A stretch of DNA of 54,236 nucleotides, taken from contig NZ_AWNH01000097.1 of assembly GCF_000482245.1 (NCBI RefSeq), positions 1-54,236 of the forward strand, read 5' to 3'. Under the pieces are notes generated by a model, which was given only the letters and a program-made list of their open reading frames with translations, had not been told where the DNA came from and ran no database searches. Below are positions 33,501-39,904 of this stretch, piece after piece. The position numbers and the translations under genes were made by a program. Numbering within the stretch: the first letter of the stretch is position 1; each line of letters opens with the position of its first letter. The DNA comes from Leptolyngbya sp. Heron Island J. GTDB taxonomy: Bacteria; Cyanobacteriota; Cyanobacteriia; Phormidesmidales; Phormidesmidaceae.

Positions 33501-35761
33501 GGAATGGGCTGGCCGGTATAGCTATCGTTCCAGCCAATAATATTAAAGGTGGGGTCAAAGTCAGGAGCGTGTTCACTGTCGGGGGTGGTTTGTCGGTAGA
33601 TAACATTGTCCACCTGCTGCCACTGGGCCACTTGTTCTGCCTGGGCGGTGGCACTAGTCTGATCTTGACCGACAACATAGGCCACAATGCGGTTGTCTCC
33701 AGGACTCTCTTCCCTGGTCACAACCGCTGTTTGTTTAACCCTGGGATGCTGGCTCAGCGCCGTTTCGATCTCTCCTAGCTCAATGCGAAACCCGCGAATT
33801 TTGACCTGGTCATCGGTGCGCCCTAAAAATTCGATGCTGAGATCGCAGCGATAGCGAGCCAAATCCCCCGTCTTATACAGCCGATAGTCGCCAAAGATCT
33901 GTTTAGCTGCTGGAAACGGATTTGCAATAAACTTTTCCTGGGTTAAGGCGGGTTGCCTCCAATAGCCACGGGTAACACCAGGACCACCAATATACAAATC
34001 TCCGGCAACACCAATAGGCACTGGCTGATAGTGCTGGTCTAACAGATAAATTTGAGTATGATCAATCGGTCGACCAATGGGCACCGCCATGGCCGCTGAT
34101 TGGGGCTCGCAGCGATGGACCGTGGCCCAAACCGTGGCCTCCGTCGGGCCATATTCGTTATAAAGCGTCGCCTGCTTGAGATGCTGGTGGTGCTGCTCGA
34201 TCAGGGCCGGTGGACAGGCTTCGCCTGCTACGATCACAACCCGTAGCGAATCCCAGGCTTTTGTCGTCAAACAGTCTAAACACAGAGCATAGAGAGACGG
34301 TAAACACAGCAGATGAGAGATGCGCTCTTGTTGAATCAGCTGAGTCAGTCTGTGGGGATTGGTTTGTACCGTTGGCGCTGGCATGACCAGCGTTCCCCCT
34401 GTACATAAGGTCCAAAAAATCCCGGCAACAGAACTGTCAAAGGCAAAGGAGGACAGCAATAAATAACGGTCTACCGCGCCTGGGTAATAGCTCAGTCGGG
34501 CTGCGGTAGAATGCACCAAATTTTGATGAGCCACCAGTACCCCTTTGGGATTGCCGGTGGAGCCGGAGGTATAAATAACGTAGGCAAGATGGTGGGCAGC
34601 GGCTGTAGGCCCCAGATCACTCTCCTGTTCTTTGGCAATGTCTGACCAGGCGGTATCTAAACACAGAATTGACGCACGGGTCTCAGGGAGTTGAGCCAAC
34701 AATGGCTGCTGGGTTAATAAAATAGCGACCTGGGAGTCTTTTAACATAAAGGCCAGCCGCTGATTGGGATAGCCAGGATCGAGGGGGACGTAGGCACCAC
34801 CGGCTTTAAGAATGCCGAGAATGCCAACCACCATCTCCAGCGATCGCTCAACACATAACCCAACCAGGGTATCTGGGCCGACACCATGGCGCTTTTGGAG
34901 ATAATGGGCCAGCTGATTCGCTCGATGATTGAGCTGGCTGTAGGTGATACCAGCCCCATCCACTATTAGTGCGATCGCAGCCGGTGTCCGCTTCACCTGT
35001 TGCTCAAACCATTGATTAATCGTCTGCACCTCGGGCGTTTGCGCTGACGAGTCATTCCAGTCGATCAGTAACTGCTGCTGCTCGAAGTCGGTAAGTAGAG
35101 GCAACCTAGAAATTGGTTGTTGCGGTGTATCCACAATCCCTGTCAACAGCGTTTGTAAATGGCCCATCCACCGACCAATTGTTGATGGAGAGAACCGCAC
35201 TGGATTGTAGCGGGCAGAAATCGCTATTTTTCTATCGATTGCTTCAGCACGCTCTGTCACCGTTAAGATCCAGTCGAATTTCTCCATAGCAATAGCGGTT
35301 GCATCTGCCTGGAGCCCAACAAAGAGGGCAGGAGAGTCTGCCAGGTTGGTCGGGTCCACCACTGTCAGTGAGTTTTGCGGCCAGGGGAAGCATGGCCAGG
35401 GCTGGTCCATGACAACTTTAAACGAAGGATCGCCGGAGAAATCGATAGACCAGAGAAATAGATTATTTAAACCTAAAGTTTTTGGCTCAATGCTGTCTTG
35501 TTGATCGGTATCTCTTTCGTTTTGTATGCAGAGTTTTGTAGATACAATCTGAAAGTTATCCTGAGATGATAGACGGTAAAGCAAGACCTGAAACGCACCC
35601 AGGAGGACAGCATCTGTGGATACTCCGGAGGAACGTGCTAGAGCATCAAGGTTCTGGGTTAGCGCTGTTGATAACGTTAAGGTATATGTCTTTTGGGGGG
35701 AATTAGGTGGATGAGATTGGACTGGATTTGCCAATGAATTCAGGATGGGAAAACTATCCAC
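24578..35761 (-). CDS. Hybrid NRPS-PKS megasynthase (C*-A-nMT-PCP-KS-AT-DH-ER-KR-ACP-TE)
   Basis: 3727 residues; GTG start with GAGG 9 nt upstream. In order: C-terminal lobe of a condensation domain only (1-235, no HHxxxDG); adenylation (240-690 and 1125-1180, YVIYTSGSTGNPKG, NEYGPTE, Lys1170); methyltransferase inserted in A (715-1090, VLEIGCGTG); PCP (Ser1227); KS (1283-1710; Cys1458, His1594, His1634); AT (1818-2125; Ser1912, HAFH at 2024 indicating malonyl-CoA); DH (2200-2490; His2235, Asp2420, but HxxxD instead of HxxxG); structural KR half (2510-2735); ER (2750-3075, HSAAGGVGQAA); KR (3085-3290; Ser3217, Tyr3230); ACP (Ser3391); TE (3455-3727; Ser3532, His3702). Pocket residues D442 S443 A446 C486 I510 A512 E536 V544 W545 K1170 resemble a histidine code. 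Expected action: load and N-methylate an amino acid, add one fully reduced C2 unit, release as acid or lactam. Confidence 0.93.
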   Translation of the reverse strand: MDSFPILNSLANPVQSHPPNSPQKTYTLTLSTALTQNLDALARSSGVSTDAVLLGAFQVLLYRLSSQDNFQIVSTKLCIQNERDTDQQDSIEPKTLGLNNLFLWSIDFSGDPSFKVVMDQPWPCFPWPQNSLTVVDPTNLADSPALFVGLQADATAIAMEKFDWILTVTERAEAIDRKIAISARYNPVRFSPSTIGRWMGHLQTLLTGIVDTPQQPISRLPLLTDFEQQQLLIDWNDSSAQTPEVQTINQWFEQQVKRTPAAIALIVDGAGITYSQLNHRANQLAHYLQKRHGVGPDTLVGLCVERSLEMVVGILGILKAGGAYVPLDPGYPNQRLAFMLKDSQVAILLTQQPLLAQLPETRASILCLDTAWSDIAKEQESDLGPTAAAHHLAYVIYTSGSTGNPKGVLVAHQNLVHSTAARLSYYPGAVDRYLLLSSFAFDSSVAGIFWTLCTGGTLVMPAPTVQTNPHRLTQLIQQERISHLLCLPSLYALCLDCLTTKAWDSLRVVIVAGEACPPALIEQHHQHLKQATLYNEYGPTEATVWATVHRCEPQSAAMAVPIGRPIDHTQIYLLDQHYQPVPIGVAGDLYIGGPGVTRGYWRQPALTQEKFIANPFPAAKQIFGDYRLYKTGDLARYRCDLSIEFLGRTDDQVKIRGFRIELGEIETALSQHPRVKQTAVVTREESPGDNRIVAYVVGQDQTSATAQAEQVAQWQQVDNVIYRQTTPDSEHAPDFDPTFNIIGWNDSYTGQPIPAEQMRTWVDTTVARIQAGRPQRVLEIGCGTGMLLFRVAPSCDYYLGTDISQEALNYVERQLKASDDDWSQVELRQRAADNFEGITPNSFDAVVINSVIQLFPSIEYLVEVLEKAITAVKPGGFIFAGDIRSLPLLEAFYASIQLSRAADNLTLTQLHQRLQKQVNNEEELLIDPAFFHALSDRFTRISQVVVQLKRGQAHNELTKFRYDVTLSVDSPPVSSPDMIWLDGQGGLTVAAVRHRLLAETPPAVVIQQVKNGRLHPEFQLLEQLDADGQSEITLQELHSQPQEHQGIEPEVWWQLGQELSYGVSVTWSASGGPDCYDVVLQQDTPRSTGGFLEHQLEPLQWYQGLQKEAWLSQKQQASDWSGYANNPLKGKLARELTPALRHYLQARLPDYMVPATFVVLDSLPLNANGKIDRRALPAPERSRPELATEFVSPQTKTEQQIAQVWQDLLQLDEVGISDNFFELGGNSLLMIQAHQRLRDIFGSDLSIVTLFQYPNIQRLAQHLTDTPDTHARTPKRAVRSHDDIAIIGMAGQFPGAADVDTFWQNLCDGVESIATLADHELEPADPAWVKQPGYVKAGAVLADVDQFDAHFFGYSPREAEQLDPQQRVFLECAVAALEDAGYDPETYSGRIGVYAGGGINTYFLNNVCPSLGYQANRSFLETVGDVQMTIGQSPDFLPTRVSYKLNLTGPSVNIQTACSTALVAVHTALQSLQNGECTMALAGGVAIRLPQKTGYVYEAGAVFSPDGHCRAFDAQAQGTVFGNGAGIVVLKRLRDAVAEGDNIYAVIKGSAINNDGSLKVSYAAPSVEGQAAVIAEAQAMAAVDASTVGYIEAHGTGTALGDPIEIAALTQAFRETTTDTGFCAIGSVKTNVGHLANAAGVAGLIKTALALKHQLIPASLHFQTPNPKIDFDNSPFFVNTQLQPWVTNGHPRRAGVSSFGMGGTNVHVVLEEAPQAANRPSQSEQQLAQTRERPAHILTLSAKTPQALHELRENYLHYLGAHPKGELANICFTANGGRQHFNHRLALVVNSRSELQHQLTTLPAESQAELSAGNPPTLAFLFTGQGSQYVQMGRQLYETQPTFRQALEACDQILRSHLDVPLLELLYATDKETAARLHQTAYTQPALFAIEYALVQLWQSWGIQPTVVMGHSVGEYVAACVAGVFSLADGLGLIAHRGRLMQALPQVGAMMSLMTSPDQVQAAIRADQNTGHGTVGESGQGVVAIAAINGPESVVISGDRAAVQAIGNKFEAMGVKTKLLQVSHAFHSPLMQPMLAEFEHIARQVTFSPPQITMISNVTGALITDDIATPEYWVRHIHQPVQFVDSMQRLAQQQPTAILEIGPKPILLTMGRQCWPESSSLWLPSLRTAQSTAVAAAPTDWQVMLNSLSQLYLQGVAIDWLGFDRDYPRRREHLPTYPFQRQRYWLEPQRPATPISDAASHPLLGQKIPLAGSHERRFQAVLTPRDPRLAYLTDHRIFDNPVLPLTAYVEIALAAGAQLFPTVADHLTNKNSDQTTPPITLQEMLIERPLVLSDQTPSTVQLVVTPDGENRYRFQIFSAVPAEDNQELTWIRHVSGLMGQQPSATPITFNLKAWQGPQTTCLSAERFYQERRSQQIDFGPTFQGVEQLWIDDHAVLGQIRIPDQIWSAMGTYTLHPAVLDASLHILGAILPPGTHLPVILDHLQVYRRPSRYWWSYGTLDAHQGSSETLSAQVHLFDHRGNLVARVSGLALRTAQRPNPAHTDHFKHALKEHLYEVVWEPAAARAQTLDHPGHWLIFAHSHGIGDTLAQQLRQRGHGCTLVLPGTCYQQTQDDHYQLDPAAPEQFQQLLADLLTKQPWHGVVHLWSLARDQQPTDGVEPARSQLLNTGSALHLVQALTHTQISPQLWLVTQGAQPIDTAPLQVQQSPLWGLGQAIALEYPELQCMRLDLDPTEAAALSAERLLNELLSARTPTTPPPAPDNQIGYRQGNRYGARLKPVTLPSTPSPQPLRVTLNSYGPLDNLQLAPLTRRPPQPHEVEIQVRAAGLNFRDVLNALGMLQDYYEQELGIDQPAKVPFGFECAGEVVAVGEQVTQFQVGDPVMALATGSLASFVTVAATQVAPKPEGFSFAEAATIPAAFLTAHYALHELAQIQPGERILIHSAAGGVGQAAVQLAQGIGAEIFGTASPGKWEFLKASGVHHVMNSRTLDFAQDILQQTQGQGVDIVLNSLNKDFIDKSFEALATHGRFLELGKLDIWQPQTVQQRRPDATYFPFDLGEEYGQNPDLLPDLFAKLALGFADGSLQPLPLKAFPLDKVVDAFRYMAGAQHCGKVVLTMPAIEAVQATGSYLVTGGLGGLGLKAAQWLIDQGAQQIVLASRRGLSSSALADKIELLEQQGANITVVQADVAQQDDVGRLLASCPAPLRGIVHSAGVLADGVLQQQSWQQFETVMAPKVSGAWNLHCLTQEMPLDFFICFSSAAAITGTLGQGNYIAANAFLDTLAHHRQRLGLPALAVNWGAWADVGMAANLSRPQQQRLAAQGIDLIPVTDGFALLSQLTLQTKPQIAVMPMTDWSKWLDSLQTVPQFYEALVSRQTAARSQSSFISAAANPPVFTQKEQLIAHVQQLVARTLGFKDPTQISLRERLFDWGLDSLMAIELRGHLQQSLACTLGSTLLFDYPTIEKLVDYLAADVLGLTATPPALAQRDQYSSVVAMQTQGTQSPFFCLPGVLGNVFELEPLARHLGRDRPFYGLRSLGLDEDIRPHNTMAEIAAAHINAIQQIQPQGPYFLGGHSFGGKVAFEMATQLHQQGETVALLAIMDIQVPIADHEKDAVDWEDSHYLQSLITMFERSLNGHLDLPDYLPKLPVDTQLTHLCTSLKQLGKPFSQTELTRLLQVYKANMQAMTQYIPQAVYPHRITLLRAQQVHTEDTFLPSPAMTQNDPTWGWQRCCQQPLDYQVVPGDHFTMMIEPYVDDLAQQLGQRLKQWGS

Positions 35762-35791
35762 TCGCTTGAACCTCGATAACCTGGCTACCTG

Positions 35792-35837
35792 GTACTTTAG
35801 TACAGAGTAGTGTTGTCTGTGTGAAAAAATACAGACA
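35792..35837 (-). promoter_or_regulatory. Two dyads upstream of the megasynthase
   Basis: GTACTTTAGTAC (35792-35803) has 5-bp arms around TT, and TGTCTGT-N10-ACAGACA (35814-35837) has perfect 7-bp arms; they lie 31 and 53 bp upstream of the GTG start. They are likely operator sites or leader RNA structures for the biosynthetic operon. The first is not an NtcA site (GTA-N8-TAC) because its spacer is 6. The rest of 35838-36110, the divergent region shared with the hydrolase gene, shows no gene. Confidence 0.4.
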
Positions 35838-36110
35838 GAACAATCCAGGAGACTACAAACCTTAAAGATTATTGTGGGTTTAAAATCCCTTTTACCTGCT
35901 TTTATCCCTTTTATCCCACTTCGTCTTGAGTGGGAAACGATTTTGACTCAGAAGAGATTGCAAAAGATGTTGCTCTAAAACGCTCCCATTTTTGTAAAGT
36001 CTAGACCTCACCTTCAACGCTGGCAGCATCCAGGGGCAAACCTTCCCATTGCCATGGATAATAGAATAGTGCGTTGCCCAAACGCCTGTCCTTTTTTTCG
36101 ACTTTCCTTG

Positions 36111-36992
36111 ATGGCGACAACTTTACCCGCTGATGTTCAGCATCTAACCGAAGATACATCGGTGGCCTTAGCCCGCCACATCCAGTTTGCTCCTATTTCT
36201 ACTCCGTTAACCCAGATGCCCATAGCGACCAGCTATGTATCCGTTGGCGTGGGTAAACCCATTCTTTTAATTCACGGATTTGACAGCTCGATTTTTGAGT
36301 TTCGGCGTCTGGTACCCCAGCTGTCTTCCCAGGCCCAGGTCTGGGCGGTGGATATGCTGGGGTTTGGCTTTACTGACCGGACGACGGCTGCGCCGATTAC
36401 CCCGGCGGCGATTAAGCAGCATCTGTATAGTTTCTGGCAACAGCAGATTGGTCAACCCATGATTTTAGCTGGTGCATCCATGGGCGGTGCCGCCGCTATT
36501 GACTTTACCCTTGATTTTCCAGAAGCGGTCGAGAAACTGGTGCTGCTGGACGGTGCTGGCTTTGCAGCGGGACCGGCCATGGGTAAGCTGATGGTGCCGC
36601 CCCTAGATAGTTGGGCCACGTCGTTTCTCAAAAATCCAGGGGTGAGACGGCGCATTAGCCAACAGGCCTATTGCGATCGCACCCTGGTCACCCCAGATGC
36701 TGAACTTTGTGCCGCGTTACATTTACAGATGCCCCGCTGGAAAGAAGCCCTGATTGCTTTTACCAAAAGCGGTGGCTATAACTTCTTGGGCAACTACATT
36801 CAAAAAATTGAGCCCCCCACCCTGATTGTGTGGGGTGAACAGGACAAAATCCTGGGTACCAAGGATGCCCAGCGGTTTCAGCAAACCATACCCAAGAATC
36901 AACTGGTGTGGATAGAAAACTGTGGCCATGTGCCCCATCTGGAGAAACCAAGGAACACTGCCCAGGCAATTATGTCCTTTTTTGTAGGTTGA
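36111..36992 (+). CDS. Alpha/beta-hydrolase
   Basis: 293 residues from the ATG at 36111 (MATTLPADVQ); the frame is open for 19 more codons upstream but that part looks non-homologous. Fold landmarks: ILLIHGFDSSIFEFR (HG oxyanion region), nucleophile elbow GASMGGAAA with the catalytic Ser, the acid in LIVWGEQDKILG, and the His in ENCGHVPHLEKP. This resembles haloalkane-dehalogenase/epoxide-hydrolase-like or C-C hydrolase proteins, with substrate not predictable. It is divergent from the megasynthase and could be an accessory hydrolase, or simply the first gene of the unrelated plus-strand group. Confidence 0.82.
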   Translation: MATTLPADVQHLTEDTSVALARHIQFAPISTPLTQMPIATSYVSVGVGKPILLIHGFDSSIFEFRRLVPQLSSQAQVWAVDMLGFGFTDRTTAAPITPAAIKQHLYSFWQQQIGQPMILAGASMGGAAAIDFTLDFPEAVEKLVLLDGAGFAAGPAMGKLMVPPLDSWATSFLKNPGVRRRISQQAYCDRTLVTPDAELCAALHLQMPRWKEALIAFTKSGGYNFLGNYIQKIEPPTLIVWGEQDKILGTKDAQRFQQTIPKNQLVWIENCGHVPHLEKPRNTAQAIMSFFVG

Positions 36993-37108
36993 CCATATAA
37001 GTTCAACGGTGTCGACCTGGATAACACCGGAAAAATCAACCTAAAAATTAACCTTTATAGTATTCATATTGGAATACTTGGTTTGTCTCATATCCTTCAG
37101 AATTACGC

Positions 37109-37903
37109 ATGTACCTTGGAAGCATCCTAGATGTTTGTTCACATCATCTCAGTGTGAGTCGCTGGGTCCAATTTACAAGCTCCGTATTTTACTGGGTAGC
37201 GAGGTTTCCCTTAGAAAGTTTGGTGCTTGGGGGCCTGTTGTTACTGAGCTTCCTCATCTTGAGTGGGCTGGTCATGCGGGGGTTTATTCTGCTGGGACGG
37301 GGGCGCTCTATTAAGCGACTTTGGCTGTGGGGGTTTCCACTGGCATTTTTAATCAGCGTTTCGCCGTTGGTGATTGGGGAACCCCTACTAACCCAGTTTC
37401 TACCGACCTATCAGGGACAAACCGCTGATGCCATCGTCATCCTGGGACGGGGCAGGTTTTTGCAATCCAGTCGGGTGCTGAAGGCGGTTGAGCTGATAGC
37501 CAGGGACCGAGCCCCCCGAGTCTTTGTGAGTGGATATAGCGATGCGCCCTTAATGGCCCATTTGCTGGAACAGTACGGCGTAGAATCTGGCAAAATTTCG
37601 GGGGAGAGCTGTTCGCGCACCACTGAACAAAATGCTCAGTATACGGCTCAGCAACTGATGCCCAACGGGGTGCAGTCGATTATTTTGATTAGCGATCCTA
37701 CCCACCTATTGCGATCGCAGCTGGTTTTTCGGAGTCTGGGCTTTAAGGTGCTACCCTATCCCAGCCCGCTGCCAGACACCACCGCTCTGAGCTATCGACG
37801 GCTGCTGGTGCTGCGAGAGTCCATGGGCCTGGTGAGCTATGGCCTGATGGGCCGCTATTGGTCCCGGCCCCTGGCTTCGGTCGAGACGACCGTTGCACAG
37901 TAA
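37109..37903 (+). CDS. DUF218 (YdcF/ElyC-like) membrane protein
   Basis: 264 residues. Two N-terminal membrane segments (about 35-57 and 70-86) precede a soluble DUF218 domain: ADAIVILGRGRFLQSSRVLKAVEL, RVFVSGYSDAPLMAHLLEQYGV, ESCSRTTEQNAQYTAQQL and SIILISDPTHLLRSQLVFRSLG. Family members such as SanA/ElyC act in envelope integrity or carrier-lipid metabolism, though the reaction is unproven. The ArnT-like glycosyltransferase gene begins 39 bp downstream, supporting a shared envelope role. Confidence 0.85.
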   Translation: MYLGSILDVCSHHLSVSRWVQFTSSVFYWVARFPLESLVLGGLLLLSFLILSGLVMRGFILLGRGRSIKRLWLWGFPLAFLISVSPLVIGEPLLTQFLPTYQGQTADAIVILGRGRFLQSSRVLKAVELIARDRAPRVFVSGYSDAPLMAHLLEQYGVESGKISGESCSRTTEQNAQYTAQQLMPNGVQSIILISDPTHLLRSQLVFRSLGFKVLPYPSPLPDTTALSYRRLLVLRESMGLVSYGLMGRYWSRPLASVETTVAQ

Positions 37904-37941
37904 ACTAGGGCGAAAGCTAATTTGCTGGAGGTGCGATCGCA

Positions 37942-39609
37942 ATGGGGTCAGTTTCATCACAGTCATCTACCCGTTGGGTCGCTATCATCACAGTCACTTT
38001 AGCCGTTTTTGTCGCCTTCTTTTGGCGTTTAGGCAGCATCGGTCTGGTGGATGAAACCGAACCCCTGTTTGCCGAAGCCGCCCGCCAGATGTATGCCACT
38101 GGCGATTGGATTACCCCCTACTTTAATGGCGAAACCCGCTTTGATAAACCGCCCCTGGTGTACTGGGGCATGGCCCTGTGTTTTCACATTTTTGGCGTCG
38201 GTGAATGGGGGGTGAGGCTGCCATCTGCCCTGGCGGCTGCCGGGCTCACCGGCTTTAGCTTTTACACACTGCAGCGCTTTGGCTATCCCCACGGCCCGTC
38301 GGCAGATAAAAAAACAGCCTTTACCCTGGCCGCTAGCGTCGGTGCGATCGCAATGACGCTCCATCCTCAAACCATAGTTTGGGCCCGCACAGGGGTATCC
38401 GACATGGTGCTGTCGGGCTGCATCGGAGCCGCGCTGCTTTGCTTTTTTTGGGGCTATGCCCATAGCCCCCGCTGGTACTACGGCTTCTACATATTCATGG
38501 CCCTGGCGGTTTTAGATAAAGGCCCGGTGGGCATCGTCATTCCTGGACTCATCGTCACCGTGTTCGCTGTCTACATGGGCCAGGTCCGCACCCTGCTCAA
38601 AGAAATCAAATTACTACAGGGTAGTCTGCTGGCATTGCTGCTGATGGTGCCCTGGTTTGTTGCCATCATTGCCATCCATGGCCAGACCTATATCGACAGC
38701 TTTTTTGGCTATCACAACTACGAGCGCTTTACCGACGTGGTCAACGGCCATGCCGCCCCCTGGTACTTTTACTTTGCAGTAGTTGCGGTAGGGTTTTTAC
38801 CCTGGTCCCCTGGGTTACCCTTTGCCATGGTGCGATTGCGCCCCTGGGCCATCGGCTACTGGCGACGTCAGCCCCGAGAAAGGCAGTTGGGGGTCTTTGC
38901 CCTAACATGGTTTCTGGTCATTTTTTGCTTTTTTACCGCTGCGGTCACCAAGTTACCCAGCTATGTGCTACCGCTGATGCCAGCCGCCGCGATTATGGTG
39001 GGTCTGATGTGGGCTGGTCCCCGTCAGCGAGGCATGGGGATTAGCGCTGCACTTAGCATTCTATTTTTTGCCATCTTATCGGTAGCATCCTACCTCACCC
39101 CTAACTGGCTTGGCGGTGATCCAGTCATGCCCGATTTCCCAGCGCTAGTGCGAGACTCTCAAGTCATGTTCCAGGGTGCCATTGTTTGGGGCATCGCCAC
39201 GCTGGCAGGGCTGGGGCTGCTGCTAACCCGCCGGGTGCGCTGGGTATGGATCATCAGCTTCATCGCCTTTCTCGCCTTTACCCTAGTCTCAATTTTACCC
39301 ATGGCAGCACTGGCGGACAGTCAGCGTCAGCTACCCCTGCGACAGTTAGCCGAGACCATGAAAACCGAACAACAGCCAGGGGAAACCTTGGCCATGGTCG
39401 GGTTTATGAAACCCAGCCTGGCATTTTATACCCAGCGACCCATAGTTTACATATACAATCCTGACTCAGAAAAGCTGCAGGCCACAGGGATGGCCTTAGT
39501 TGTCGGCCATCCCAACGAGATAGCAACGGCCATTAGCGTCAGCCAGTCAGGAGAGATTCTCCAAACTGCAGAAACTTACCAGCTCGCCCGCTTAGTCTTT
39601 ACCCCTTAG
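37942..39609 (+). CDS. ArnT-like lipid-linked glycosyltransferase (GT83/PMT family)
   Basis: 555 residues, about 12 membrane segments. The first loop carries the family signature LVDETEPLFAEAARQMYATG with the acidic catalytic DE motif, followed by FDKPPLVYWGMALCFHIFG. It would transfer a sugar from a polyprenyl-phosphate donor to lipid A, a glycan or protein on the outer face of the inner membrane. The Shine-Dalgarno GGAGGT is separated from the ATG by a HIP1 octamer (37933-37940). Confidence 0.9.
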   Translation: MGSVSSQSSTRWVAIITVTLAVFVAFFWRLGSIGLVDETEPLFAEAARQMYATGDWITPYFNGETRFDKPPLVYWGMALCFHIFGVGEWGVRLPSALAAAGLTGFSFYTLQRFGYPHGPSADKKTAFTLAASVGAIAMTLHPQTIVWARTGVSDMVLSGCIGAALLCFFWGYAHSPRWYYGFYIFMALAVLDKGPVGIVIPGLIVTVFAVYMGQVRTLLKEIKLLQGSLLALLLMVPWFVAIIAIHGQTYIDSFFGYHNYERFTDVVNGHAAPWYFYFAVVAVGFLPWSPGLPFAMVRLRPWAIGYWRRQPRERQLGVFALTWFLVIFCFFTAAVTKLPSYVLPLMPAAAIMVGLMWAGPRQRGMGISAALSILFFAILSVASYLTPNWLGGDPVMPDFPALVRDSQVMFQGAIVWGIATLAGLGLLLTRRVRWVWIISFIAFLAFTLVSILPMAALADSQRQLPLRQLAETMKTEQQPGETLAMVGFMKPSLAFYTQRPIVYIYNPDSEKLQATGMALVVGHPNEIATAISVSQSGEILQTAETYQLARLVFTP

Positions 39610-39904
39610 AATCTGCATTCAGGTGATCAAAATGGCCTACCCAAGCGATTGCCTGACTTCATGAGAACTCTACAGAATTCTTTAAGGCTAGCCTTTAATC
39701 CCAGGAAGAGCATTTTTTTACTTCAGGTAAGCTTGTTTTTTTACTTAACTTCTCTAAGGTACTACTAAGAAACAGTCTTGTTATTTTAAGAGTAAGTTAA
39801 GAGGATAAAAGAGTCAGCCAATTCAAAGGGCTGATATTTAATAACACTTTAAATGACTGACTTAAATAAGAAACGTTAGCCACTCACAGCAGGAGACTTT
39901 TCCA
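39610..39904 (+). promoter_or_regulatory. Structured leader of the second hibernation-factor gene
   Basis: No gene in these 295 bp. CTTAACTTCTCT (39744-39755) can pair with AGAGTAAGTTAAG (39789-39801) with one bulged base, and TCAGCC (39814-39819) with GGCTGA (39829-39834). A purine-rich ribosome site (GCAGGAGA) precedes the ATG. It does not obviously align with the leader of paralogue 1. Confidence 0.4.

Noticed and set aside
35792-35803. NtcA site upstream of the megasynthase
   Set aside because: GTA and TAC are separated by 6 bases, not the 8 required for NtcA.
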